Below are positions 8,438 to 15,455 of a stretch of DNA of 59,880 bases, piece after piece; the stretch's first letter is position 1, and each line of letters starts with the position of its first letter. The translations under genes were made by a program, and so were the position numbers. The notes under the pieces are model-generated. The model was not told where the DNA came from and searched no databases. It worked only from the letters and a program-made list of their open reading frames with translations. Origin of the DNA: an uncultured beta proteobacterium. Lineage in GTDB: Bacteria; Pseudomonadota; Gammaproteobacteria; Burkholderiales; SG8-41. The stretch spans positions 81,439 to 141,318 of the forward strand of contig CADECM010000004.1 of assembly GCA_902825845.1 (NCBI GenBank), in the 5' to 3' direction.

Positions 8438-8797
8438 TCAGCGGTGTTTGCGCGCGGACTTTACCGCCGCCCGGCCCAGCACGGCGGGCGCCGCATTGAA
8501 GGCATCGGCCATGCCCTTGCGTGCCGCCGGCGTCTGCATGCGCGCGAGCAGCGTGTCGTATTCGGTGGCCAGATCGTTGAGGCTGGGCGTGCTGTTGCGT
8601 ATCAGCGCCTGAAATTCTTCGTAGGACACCAGCACGGCCTTGGGCGTGTCGTGCCGTGTGATGGCGACCGCCCCGCCGCGCTGCGCCTGCTCCAGCACGG
8701 CGCCGAACTCGTTTTTCAGGCGCGTGGCGGCCACCGAGGGTATATCGACCAGTTCACCGTGGCTGTTGCGGTAATTGAGGGCGGCAGATGCGGGCAT
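8438..8797 (-). CDS. Phd/YefM family antitoxin
   Basis: Protein of 119 aa. Residues 20-70 match the Phd/YefM fold: IPSVAATRLKNEFGAVLEQA, then GGAVAITRHDTPKAVLVSYEEF. The C-terminal helical tail (MQTPAARKGMADAFNA) would bind the toxin. ATG 8797 has GGAG six bases upstream; ATG 8809 overlaps that site and is less likely. Order antitoxin then toxin, with a 3-base gap, is that of a type II toxin-antitoxin operon, probably autorepressed. Confidence 0.85.
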   Translation of the reverse strand: MPASAALNYRNSHGELVDIPSVAATRLKNEFGAVLEQAQRGGAVAITRHDTPKAVLVSYEEFQALIRNSTPSLNDLATEYDTLLARMQTPAARKGMADAFNAAPAVLGRAAVKSARKHR

Positions 8798-8889
8798 GGC
8801 AGGCTCCATCGGATGATGTCGCCCATTATAGCCGTATTGGCAAATTTGTCCATTTCAGGCGAACCGGCCCATCTCGTGCGTTTGTGAAA

Positions 8890-8916
8890 ATAAGTTCAAT
8901 AAAATCAATAACTTAT
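8890..8916 (+). repeat. AT-rich dispersed element (best palindromic copy)
   Basis: ATAAGTT, then CAATAAAATCAAT, then AACTTAT: the ends form a perfect 7-bp inverted repeat around the 13-base A-rich core. It lies in the gap between the AhpD-like selenoprotein stop and the antitoxin start. Confidence 0.65.
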
Positions 8917-8978
8917 ATCATTCCATTGTCGCCCCATGCCGCCGGGCGCTTTTCGCACAGGGCAGCCGGCCCGTTCCC

Positions 8979-9575
8979 TTATGTGCGTCCGTGCTTGCCG
9001 AGTTGCCACCCCTGCTTCGCAATGTGCTTCTCTGCCACCGCGATCGGCTCGTCCTCCAGCGGCGTGGCCATGGTGTCGTTGTACCGGTTCATGAACCCGA
9101 AGAATGAAATCACGGATACGATCTCGACGACCTGCCCCTCGCTCCAGTGCTGCTTGAGGCGTTCGAACAGTTCGTCGGTGACGCCATTGGGTTGCGCCGC
9201 GGCAGCGACCGCGAATTCGAGCGCCACGCGTTCGGCATCGTCGAACAACGGACTGGTCTGGTATTCCCAGATTGCCGCGAGTTTCTCATCGGCCACACCC
9301 TGCTGGAGAGACCCTCCAGCGTTGTGCGCCATTCAGTAGTGGCAGCCATGCGCGCGCGAGGCCATGTAGCCGACCAGGCGTTTGACCGCGAGCGGCACCT
9401 CGCCTGCCGGGTCCATCACCGCGGCGGACAGGCCGCGCAGCGCGCGCAGGATGGCGGGCTTGCGCTGCAGGATCAGCTGGCTGTTGGGAATATAGTGGCC
9501 GGTGGCCTTGATCTTTTCAAAAATATCGGCGACTTCCGGCACGGCGCCGATGGGCAAAGGGTCTAGTCTGGACAT
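8979..9575 (-). CDS. AhpD-like/carboxymuconolactone decarboxylase family selenoprotein
   Basis: Read through an in-frame UGA at 9333-9335 this is a 198-aa alkylhydroperoxidase-D-like protein. The active site reads S-R-A-H-G-C-H-Y-U-M-A-H-N, i.e. the family CxxCxxxH motif with Sec81 in place of the second Cys. Homology continues on both sides without frame change, and a stem-loop with a GGUCU loop follows the UGA. AhpD-type proteins reduce peroxides or disulfides with this redox pair. Start 9575 lies 27 bases after the 3' end of the tRNA-Cys gene, with GAGGAG upstream. Alternative: a nonsense mutation of a Cys codon; the SECIS argues against it. Confidence 0.85.
9302..9320 (-). promoter_or_regulatory. 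SECIS stem-loop of the AhpD-like gene
   Basis: On the mRNA: GCUGGAG-GGUCU-CUCCAGC, a perfect 7-bp stem with loop GGUCU starting 19 bases after the UGA. The loop sequence and distance are almost the same as in the E. coli fdhF SECIS, whose loop is also AGGUCU-like. It lies in the coding region, as usual for bacteria. Confidence 0.82.
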
Positions 9576-9602
9576 GAACGGTCTTGCTCCTCTGAGAAAA
9601 AA

Positions 9603-9675
9603 TGGAGGCGGGGGATGGATTTGAACCACCCTGCGCGGCTTTGCAGGCCACGGCATAACACTCTGCCACCCCGCC
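9603..9675 (-). tRNA. tRNA-Cys (anticodon GCA) with encoded CCA
   Basis: Cloverleaf is complete: acceptor GGCGGGG/CCCCGCC, anticodon stem GTGGC/GCCGC with loop CTGCAAA (anticodon GCA), T-arm GGTGG-TTCAAAT-CCATC, discriminator U and encoded CCA. Total length is 73, one shorter than usual: the D-loop AGTGTTA has one G where two (G18, G19) are expected. The gene starts 8 bases after the grdB-like stop and ends 27 bases before the AhpD-like start, all on the same strand, so it seems embedded in a selenoprotein operon. Confidence 0.93.
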
Positions 9676-9683
9676 GATGAAGG

Positions 9684-10919
9684 TTATCTCTGTTGCTCTC
9701 GCAGCATGTTATCCACCGCGCGCGGCACCAGGCTCATGCCGGACACGGCCTTGACCGACGCCTCGGCACTGTTGGCGGCAATTTCACGCAGTTTCAGAAC
9801 GGCCTGCCCGGCCGCGGTATCCAGCCAGTACCACTGCTGCATGCTGCGGCTGGAGTGCACCCCCGGCTGCACGGCTTTGGCTTCAAGATAGTAGGCGCGC
9901 AATTCGTCGCAGGCCTGTTTCAACGTGTCGCCCTGGGTGGCGCCAGTCACGGTAAACGCCGGTGCGCCCCCGCCAAGCCAGCGCGCAAGGTAATCCACGA
10001 TTTCAAGCGGCTTGAGCCCGGTGACGCCCAGCGTCGAGCGCCCGTGATGACGCACCGCGACGTCGTGCCAGGCCTGGAGTTGTGTCGCCTCGTCCTTCAA
10101 ATTCTGCGCCAGCGAACCATCGCGCTTCATGGCCGGAAAACTCACCGGGCAGGATATACCTTCCGGCGCGGGACGCGCGTCAAGCGGCGCATCCTCGGTG
10201 AAGTCCTCAAGCACGGGACCCGCTTCGCGTTCCAGCAATTGCAGCGCGGCCAGCAACACCCGCCGCTGGAACGCCGCATCGCCGGGCACGCCGAACGGGC
10301 GCCCCAGCATGAACGGCACCCACAGCGCGCGCGGCGGCGCCAGTGCTTCGGTGTGTTCGCGAACCAGACTGATTTGCGTGGTGGCAATGCCTTCCGCTTC
10401 GAGGTAGTGACCCAGTGCGCCGACGGCGCACGTGCAGTTGGGTCAGACCGGCGATAACAAAACGGCGTCGACCTTGTCCGCGTGCAACTGCGCGGCCAGT
10501 TCGCGCGCCTTGGGTTCGTACTTGGTCACGGGCGACACCGCGCCCATGAACGAATAGTGGTAGCTCGCCACCGACCCCACCACGCCTTCGCCCGCAAGCT
10601 GGGTCAACCGGTCAAGCGGGAAAGCCACGTTCCAGTCTTCCTGAAAACCGCTGCGGTCGTAATTCACCGACATATGGCTCATCACCAGTTCACCCGCGCG
10701 CGTGCCACCGGGAATCACACGGTAATCCATGCTGGCGCTGCCCGCGCCGAATGGCCGGTCGCCGCGCACGTGCAGGCCCGCCGTCGACACGATCGCCACC
10801 CGTCGCTTGTTCAGCGCCGGCCCGCGCACCCACGGACGGCCCTCAAAACGCGGCAGCGTGGGCACTTTTTTGAGCATGTTTTCCCGGTCGGAATCGTCCA
10901 GATCGGCAAGTCGCACCAT
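9684..10919 (-). CDS. GrdB-like selenoprotein (glycine/betaine/sarcosine/proline reductase selenoprotein B family)
   Basis: Read through an in-frame UGA at 10443-10445 this is a 411-aa protein of the selenoprotein B reductase family. N-terminal landmarks are RVAIVSTAGLHVRGDRPF, YRVIPGGT, MSHMSVNYDRSGFQEDWN and VFPLDRL-like AFPLDRLTQLAGEGVVGS, then YHYSFMG. The UGA codes residue 159 in LLSPV-U-PNCTC, matching U-x-x-C-T of GrdB. The C-terminal part continues (VREHTEALAPPRALWVPFML). Proteobacterial members are not tied to glycine reductase; their substrate is unknown, and no grdA/grdC lies here. GGAG before ATG 10919; promoter with operator at 10945-10973. Confidence 0.87.
10411..10442 (-). promoter_or_regulatory. 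SECIS-like stem-loop of the GrdB-like gene
   Basis: Immediately after the UGA the mRNA can form CCCA...UGGG at the base and a perfect GUGCGCC/GGCGCAC stem with GUC loop at the tip, loop starting 18 bases from the UGA. A G and U in the apical loop at this distance fit the bacterial SECIS pattern. Confidence 0.7.
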
Positions 10920-10944
10920 GAGCTTCTCCTTGAAGTTACACTTA

Positions 10945-10973
10945 ATTATGAACTGACTGGTTCAAAACGGCAA
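10945..10973 (-). promoter_or_regulatory. Promoter of the GrdB-like gene with TetR-type operator in the spacer
   Basis: Minus strand: -35 TTGCCG (10968-10973), 17-base spacer, -10 CATAAT (10945-10950). The spacer holds the palindrome arms TGAAC......GTTCA at 10949-10964. The same promoter frame, TTGCCGTTTTGAA-N10-CA(T/G)AAT, recurs in front of the tetR gene, which suggests both are repressed by that TetR protein. Confidence 0.65.
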
Positions 10974-10977
10974 AAAC

Positions 10978-11562
10978 TCAACGCTCCAGACATCGCAACA
11001 TCACCCCGGCGATGCCTTCCAGCAGCGCGCGCTCCGGCCGCGCCTTGCCCACCAGCCGCAGCCCCTGTATGCCCGACATGATAAACGCGGCCAGCGCGTC
11101 GACATCGGCGTCGCGGCGAATCTCGCCCGCCCCCTTGGCCTGCAGCAGCGCATCGCGAAACGTGCTCTGCAGACGATCCATGCTCGCGCGCACGCGCGCG
11201 GCCACCAGCGGGTCCTGCCGCGCAAGTTCGGCCGCACAGTTGCCGATGAAGCAGCCGCGGCGGCCCGGCCCCGCGACGATATCGTCGACGATACGATTCA
11301 CAAATGCCGCAATGCCGGCGCGCGGCGATGTGCTGTTGGCGAGCGCCGCATTGACGCGGCCGACCGCCGCGGCTTCGTAGCGCGACAACGCGGCCAGATA
11401 CAACGACTGTTTGTCGCCGAATGCGGCGTATAGACTTGAACGGCCCAGCCCGGTCGCCGCACACAGATCGTCCAGCGAGGTCGCTTCGAAGCCGCGCGCC
11501 CAAAAGGTCTGCATCGCCTTGTCCAGCGTTGCATCGGCATCAAACTCACGGGGTCGGGCCAC
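10978..11562 (-). CDS. TetR family transcriptional regulator
   Basis: Regulator of 194 aa. N-terminal helix-turn-helix spans about residues 10-56 (VARPREFDADATLDKAMQTF, then TSLDDLCAATGLGRSSLYAAFGDKQSLY). The C-terminal ligand domain includes CFIGNCAAELA, which has two Cys. The GTG at 11562 is taken as start because a good -10 box lies at 11595-11600, excluding the TTG at 11595. It sits 58 bases upstream of and in line with the grdB-like gene, whose promoter shares its operator; the ligand may be the substrate or a product of the selenoprotein. Confidence 0.88.
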   Translation of the reverse strand: MARPREFDADATLDKAMQTFWARGFEATSLDDLCAATGLGRSSLYAAFGDKQSLYLAALSRYEAAAVGRVNAALANSTSPRAGIAAFVNRIVDDIVAGPGRRGCFIGNCAAELARQDPLVAARVRASMDRLQSTFRDALLQAKGAGEIRRDADVDALAAFIMSGIQGLRLVGKARPERALLEGIAGVMLRCLER

Positions 11563-11594
11563 GGTCGCGGATTCAGAAATTGCGGAATGGCGCA

Positions 11595-11623
11595 ATTCTG
11601 TACCAAGTAATTCAAAACGGCAA
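11595..11623 (-). promoter_or_regulatory. tetR promoter with shared operator motif
   Basis: Minus strand: -35 TTGCCG (11618-11623), spacer of exactly 17 bases, -10 CAGAAT (11595-11600). The first 13 bases, TTGCCGTTTTGAA, are identical to the grdB-like promoter and the spacer palindrome TGAATTACTTGGTACA resembles the other operator, consistent with autoregulation. Confidence 0.62.
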
Positions 11624-11636
11624 GGTCGCCGCGCGG

Positions 11637-13241
11637 TTACCCCTTCTTGCGCCGCACCGTCTTGCCTGTGGGCTTTGCCACGGCCTCGCCCCAGCGCGCC
11701 ATGAACTCGGTGATGAAGCCATGTTCGGCCGCCGCCTCCACGGTGAGCGGCGCCAGCGCCAGCGCCACCGTCAGCGCGATGTGGTAACCCTCGGCGCGAG
11801 ACGCCACGGCACGCTGGTGCGCGGGATGCGCCTGATTGATAAATACCGTGGATTCCACCAGGCGACCCAGTTCGAGGTCATCTGGCCGATCCTCGAACTG
11901 CACGCCAAGGCCCAGCCGCGCCGGACGCGGCTTGCGTTTGACATCCGGCAGGTCGAGCGGATGCGCGGGCGGCGCAGGCGCGGCATCCATGGGTGCTGCA
12001 TCCGATGGCGGCGGTGTGCTTTCGTCACCGCCATCCGCCGCGGGTGGCTGTGGCGGCACGTTTGCGGCCTCCGCCCCGCCCTCGAACGGCGGCACACTCG
12101 TGGCCCCGGCGTAACCTGGCTCGCCATCGGCCGCTTTCGGTCCCAGCGGCAGCGGCCGTTGTCCGCCGCGCCGGTGCTCCACCAGCGCCGCCAGCAGCGG
12201 GAAACCTTCGCTCAGGTCGAGCAGCACGCGCTCAAGATCGCGCTCCAGCGAGCGCATGGCGCGCGGCCGTGCCGGCTCGATCTGTTCACTGCTGTCGCCC
12301 CAGGCCGCGAGCTGGCGCAGCACCGCCTCCTGGATCGCCTTGCGGTATGCGAGATACGTAGCGCCGCGCGCGCCGCTGCGAATGAAGTCGCCCTTGTTCA
12401 GGGTAAGCGCTGCCGCCAATGCCGGCACCTCTATAACGCCGCCGATGCGCTCGCCCGCTTTGGGCGTGATGCCGAGCCAGTCCCAGCCCGCGCGAATGAT
12501 CTTGCCATAGGTGCTGATGGCGATTCCACGCCGGTTTTCCGGCAGCGGCGCGGGTTCGCGATACAGGTAACCGAACGCCTGCGGCTTGCGTTTGCGGCCC
12601 ATGTAGATTTCCAGCGGCGCGATCTCGGGCGCCGCACAAGCATGCTTGCCGAGCACCTGGCCGTTGACCTCGAACACAATGTCGCGGCCATGCACGGACA
12701 GCATCATCGTGTCAAACGCGGGATCGAGCAGCGGCTGAAAATGCTGCCGCACTGCCGCTTCCACATAGCCGGCATCGGTGAGCGGTGAAAACGTGTCCGA
12801 CAAACAAAGCCGCACCGCGGTGCCCTGCGTGTCCACCAGGCCCGGCGGCGGTACCCAGCGCCACGGCGCCTTGTGCCGCGCCGCCAGGTGCCATTGCGTG
12901 GCCACGTGCGTGGACGCGCGCCGGGTTTCGGTGATCACCTCCCTGCAGGCAAGCAATGCGAGCTTGATGCCGACGCCGGCAAATCCGATGCCCTGCCCGC
13001 GCGTCTTGGTACTGGTGGCGAGGTCGTGATAGCGGCGCAGTTCGTGACGCGGCATGCCCGAGCCGTTGTCCACGATGGTCACGCTTGCGGCGGCGGAATC
13101 GGTGTTGATGCGAATGCGATTCGCGCCAGAATCAAGCGCATTGGCAAGGATTTCGGTGAGGATGGTTTCTTCGAGCGCGCCGGGATAGGCGTCGCGCAAG
13201 TCCTCCAGCAGATGCAGCAGATCGACGCGGGTTTCAGCCAC
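11637..13241 (-). CDS. Stand-alone GHKL-type ATPase (Hsp90-like ATP-binding fold)
   Basis: Protein of 534 aa. The N-terminal 130 residues carry the GHKL nucleotide site: N-box EILANALDSGANRI, G1 box DNGSGM and G2 box GIGFAGVGIKLALL. No kinase, topoisomerase or Hsp90 domain follows; the middle has conserved-looking strands (IYMGRKRKPQAFGYLYRE) and a Pro/Ala-rich low-complexity linker near residues 385-430 separates a C-terminal helical domain. Domain order suggests a MORC/MutL-like conformational ATPase of unknown job. Start 13241 is one base from the stop of the next gene upstream, so they may be co-translated. Confidence 0.78.
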   Translation of the reverse strand: MAETRVDLLHLLEDLRDAYPGALEETILTEILANALDSGANRIRINTDSAAASVTIVDNGSGMPRHELRRYHDLATSTKTRGQGIGFAGVGIKLALLACREVITETRRASTHVATQWHLAARHKAPWRWVPPPGLVDTQGTAVRLCLSDTFSPLTDAGYVEAAVRQHFQPLLDPAFDTMMLSVHGRDIVFEVNGQVLGKHACAAPEIAPLEIYMGRKRKPQAFGYLYREPAPLPENRRGIAISTYGKIIRAGWDWLGITPKAGERIGGVIEVPALAAALTLNKGDFIRSGARGATYLAYRKAIQEAVLRQLAAWGDSSEQIEPARPRAMRSLERDLERVLLDLSEGFPLLAALVEHRRGGQRPLPLGPKAADGEPGYAGATSVPPFEGGAEAANVPPQPPAADGGDESTPPPSDAAPMDAAPAPPAHPLDLPDVKRKPRPARLGLGVQFEDRPDDLELGRLVESTVFINQAHPAHQRAVASRAEGYHIALTVALALAPLTVEAAAEHGFITEFMARWGEAVAKPTGKTVRRKKG

Positions 13242-13242
13242 G

Positions 13243-14148
13243 CTAGGCCTGCAGTGTCACGCCGCTCGCCTGCTCCCACAACTTCGCGACTTCGGTCTGA
13301 TCGAGATGGCCGCCGATTTTTGCAGCAGCCTCCAGCCACAGCTTGTGCGTCAGTTCCGCCAGCGGCGCATGGGCACCTATGGATTTCGCGGTCGCCACTG
13401 CGATGCCGATATCCTTGGCTACCAGCCCCATCGCCATGCCGGTGTTGAAATGTCGCGTCATCACTTGCGGCAGAATCTTTTTTTCGAGCGGATGCTGGCG
13501 GCCGTTGATCATCGGCAGCAGCGCGTCAGCCATCATCTTCGCGTCCAGTCCGAACTTGCGGCCGATGGTCATCGCCTCCACCACGTTGATCAGGGCGCAG
13601 GCGTTGATGTAATTGGCCAACGCTTTGAGCGCGTGCGCATTGCCGGCGGCGCCGCAGGGCGTCACGCTGCGTCCCATGCTGTGCAGTAGCGGCGTCACGC
13701 GCGCGACCGCCGCGTCATCGCCGGCGGCCATGATGTCGAGCGTGCCGTCACGCGCGAACACCACGCCGCCCATCACCGGCGCATCCACGACGTCAATGCC
13801 GCGCGGCGCCAGCGCCGCCGCCAGCGCTTGTGTGGCCACCGGATCGCTGGTGCTCATGTCCACCACCACACTGCCGCGCGCCAGCGTTGCGGCCACGCCA
13901 TCGTCGCCGAGGATCACCGCGTTGACAATCTTGTCGGTGGGCAACATGGTGATCACCGCCTCGGCCTCGCGCCCCAATTGCGCCAGCGATGCGGCAACCC
14001 TGCAGCCATGCTTCGCCGCGAAGGTGGCCGACGCTTCCGGGTTGATGTCGTAGACGCTCAGGTCAAACCCCACCGCAGCCACGCGCGCCGCCATCGGGTT
14101 TCCCATGTTGCCAATGCCGATAAATCCTATCTTATTGATTTTATTCAT
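13243..14148 (-). CDS. Beta-hydroxyacid dehydrogenase (3-hydroxyisobutyrate dehydrogenase family)
   Basis: Protein of 301 aa. N-terminal NAD(P) motif is GFIGIGNMGNPMA; substrate motif DAPVMGGVVFARDGTL and the catalytic Lys in HALKALANYI are in place, followed by the helical C-terminal domain. Family members oxidise 3-hydroxyisobutyrate, tartronate semialdehyde or similar short hydroxyacids. The first codons, MNKINK, come from an AT-rich dispersed element overlapping the start. It is followed by the GHKL gene and preceded (3 bases) by the DSD1-type gene. Confidence 0.88.
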   Translation of the reverse strand: MNKINKIGFIGIGNMGNPMAARVAAVGFDLSVYDINPEASATFAAKHGCRVAASLAQLGREAEAVITMLPTDKIVNAVILGDDGVAATLARGSVVVDMSTSDPVATQALAAALAPRGIDVVDAPVMGGVVFARDGTLDIMAAGDDAAVARVTPLLHSMGRSVTPCGAAGNAHALKALANYINACALINVVEAMTIGRKFGLDAKMMADALLPMINGRQHPLEKKILPQVMTRHFNTGMAMGLVAKDIGIAVATAKSIGAHAPLAELTHKLWLEAAAKIGGHLDQTEVAKLWEQASGVTLQA

Positions 14149-14152
14149 ATTT
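14131..14152 (-). repeat. AT-rich dispersed element over the start of the hydroxyacid dehydrogenase gene
   Basis: Minus strand ATGAATAAAATCAATAAG matches the dispersed consensus; its first bases supply the start codon and codons for NKINK. Confidence 0.6.
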
Positions 14153-15270
14153 TACAAAAGCGCGCCGCGCGCTGCGATCGGCCACAGCGCCTCCACCACG
14201 CCCTTGCGCACGCACACAAAGTGATCGTAAAGATTGACCGTCGGATCGCAGTGTCCGGGAATCAGTTTCAGTTTGCAGCCCAGCGGCAAGCTAACGCCAT
14301 CGCTCAACTGGAGCACGCCATGTTCGTCGGACGCCTTGGCGTACACCACGCCCGGCGTGTCGAACACGGTTGGCATGCCGGAATCCACGCTGGACGCTTT
14401 CAGGCCTGCATCGCAGATCGCGCGGTCCCGCGCCGGCGTGCTCATCACCGTGGTCCACAGGAACAGGCTGTGCTCGAAACGCGGTATGCCGCTCTCGGTC
14501 CAGTCGTTCTTCGCGTAATCCGCATCCATGAAAATATACGAGCCGGTCTGCAGCTCGTGATACACGCTGCTGGCCGCTTCGAACATATAACTGCCGGTGC
14601 CCGCGCCGGTGACGCGCTCGCAGGGTATACCGGCCTGCGCCAGCAGCGCCGTGGTGTTTCGGACTTTATCGCAGGCGGCGTCAATCGCCGCGCGGCGCGC
14701 GCCGGTCTCGCGCACGTGCTGTGCGCTGCCCTGATACGCCTGCAGTCCCGCGAAGCGCAGATGTTTCGCGTGGTGTATCTGCTGTGCCAGCCTGAACGCG
14801 GGCTCGCCAGGCTCGACGCCGCAGCGGTTGGCGCCGACGTTCACCTCCACCAGCACATCCAGCGTGATGCCCGCCGCCTGCGCCGCCGCGTCAAGCGCCG
14901 CCACGTTGTCCGCGTGATCCGCACACACGGCGATCTTTGCCCGTGCCGCGAGCGCCGTCAGGCGCCGGAGTTTGGCTGCGCCCACCACTTCGTTGGCGAT
15001 CAGCACATCGGTCACGCCGCCGTCCACCATCGCCTGCGCCTCGCTGACTTTCTGGCAGCACACGCCCACCGCGCCCAGCGCCATCTGGCGCTTCGCGATT
15101 TCCGGGCACTTGTGGCTCTTCGCGTGCGGCCGCAGCTTGATAGCGCGGCCCGCCAGCGACTGCTGCAACAATTTGAGGTTGGTCTCAAACGCGTCAAGGT
15201 CGAGCAACAGCGCCGGCGTATCGACGTCGGCGAGCGGCATGCCGATCGCGGCGGGCTGGTAATAAGTCAT
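14152..15270 (-). CDS. DSD1/D-threonine aldolase-like PLP enzyme
   Basis: Protein of 372 aa with an alanine-racemase-like N-terminal barrel and a D-serine dehydratase-like C-terminal domain. The PLP Lys lies in LRPHAKSHK (about residue 50). The C-terminal GHCDPTVNLYD contains the His and Cys that bind metal in this family. Members cleave or dehydrate D-threonine, D-serine or 3-hydroxy-D-aspartate; which one applies is not decidable here. Start 15270 (MTYYQPA) begins the conserved region; the frame could extend to 15402 but that stretch is not family-like and overlaps the divergent promoter. Confidence 0.85.
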   Translation of the reverse strand: MTYYQPAAIGMPLADVDTPALLLDLDAFETNLKLLQQSLAGRAIKLRPHAKSHKCPEIAKRQMALGAVGVCCQKVSEAQAMVDGGVTDVLIANEVVGAAKLRRLTALAARAKIAVCADHADNVAALDAAAQAAGITLDVLVEVNVGANRCGVEPGEPAFRLAQQIHHAKHLRFAGLQAYQGSAQHVRETGARRAAIDAACDKVRNTTALLAQAGIPCERVTGAGTGSYMFEAASSVYHELQTGSYIFMDADYAKNDWTESGIPRFEHSLFLWTTVMSTPARDRAICDAGLKASSVDSGMPTVFDTPGVVYAKASDEHGVLQLSDGVSLPLGCKLKLIPGHCDPTVNLYDHFVCVRKGVVEALWPIAARGALL

Positions 15271-15455
15271 GGGCGTAAGCGGGAAGGGTTGGGGGACGAT
15301 GCGGGACGCCCCAAGCTTAGAGAGGCCGCGCCGCTGCGTCAACAACGCGCGGATGATCGCGCGGGCGAACATGCGAACGCGCGTTCGTGACAGCACGCGC
15401 ATTCGGCGCTACGATGCGGCAACCGACAACATTTCCGTCGCGCGTGGAGAGATTG

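Noticed and set aside
9576..9656. N-terminal extension of the AhpD-like protein up to 9656
   Set aside because: The extension is the translation of the tRNA-Cys gene.
8979..10919. Two genes each split by a stop codon, suggesting pseudogenes or frameshifts
   Set aside because: The stops are all TGA, exactly at redox Cys/Sec sites, the frame does not change, and hairpins with SECIS features follow. Selenocysteine explains this better.
11560..11595. TTG at 11595 as start of the TetR gene
   Set aside because: It overlaps the -10 box of a promoter that matches the grdB-like promoter; GTG 11562 begins the conserved VARPREFD sequence.
13828..15390. Long plus-strand frame opposite the dehydrogenase and DSD1-type genes
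   Set aside because: Arg/His-rich translation without family signature; it is a shadow of minus-strand GC-rich genes.
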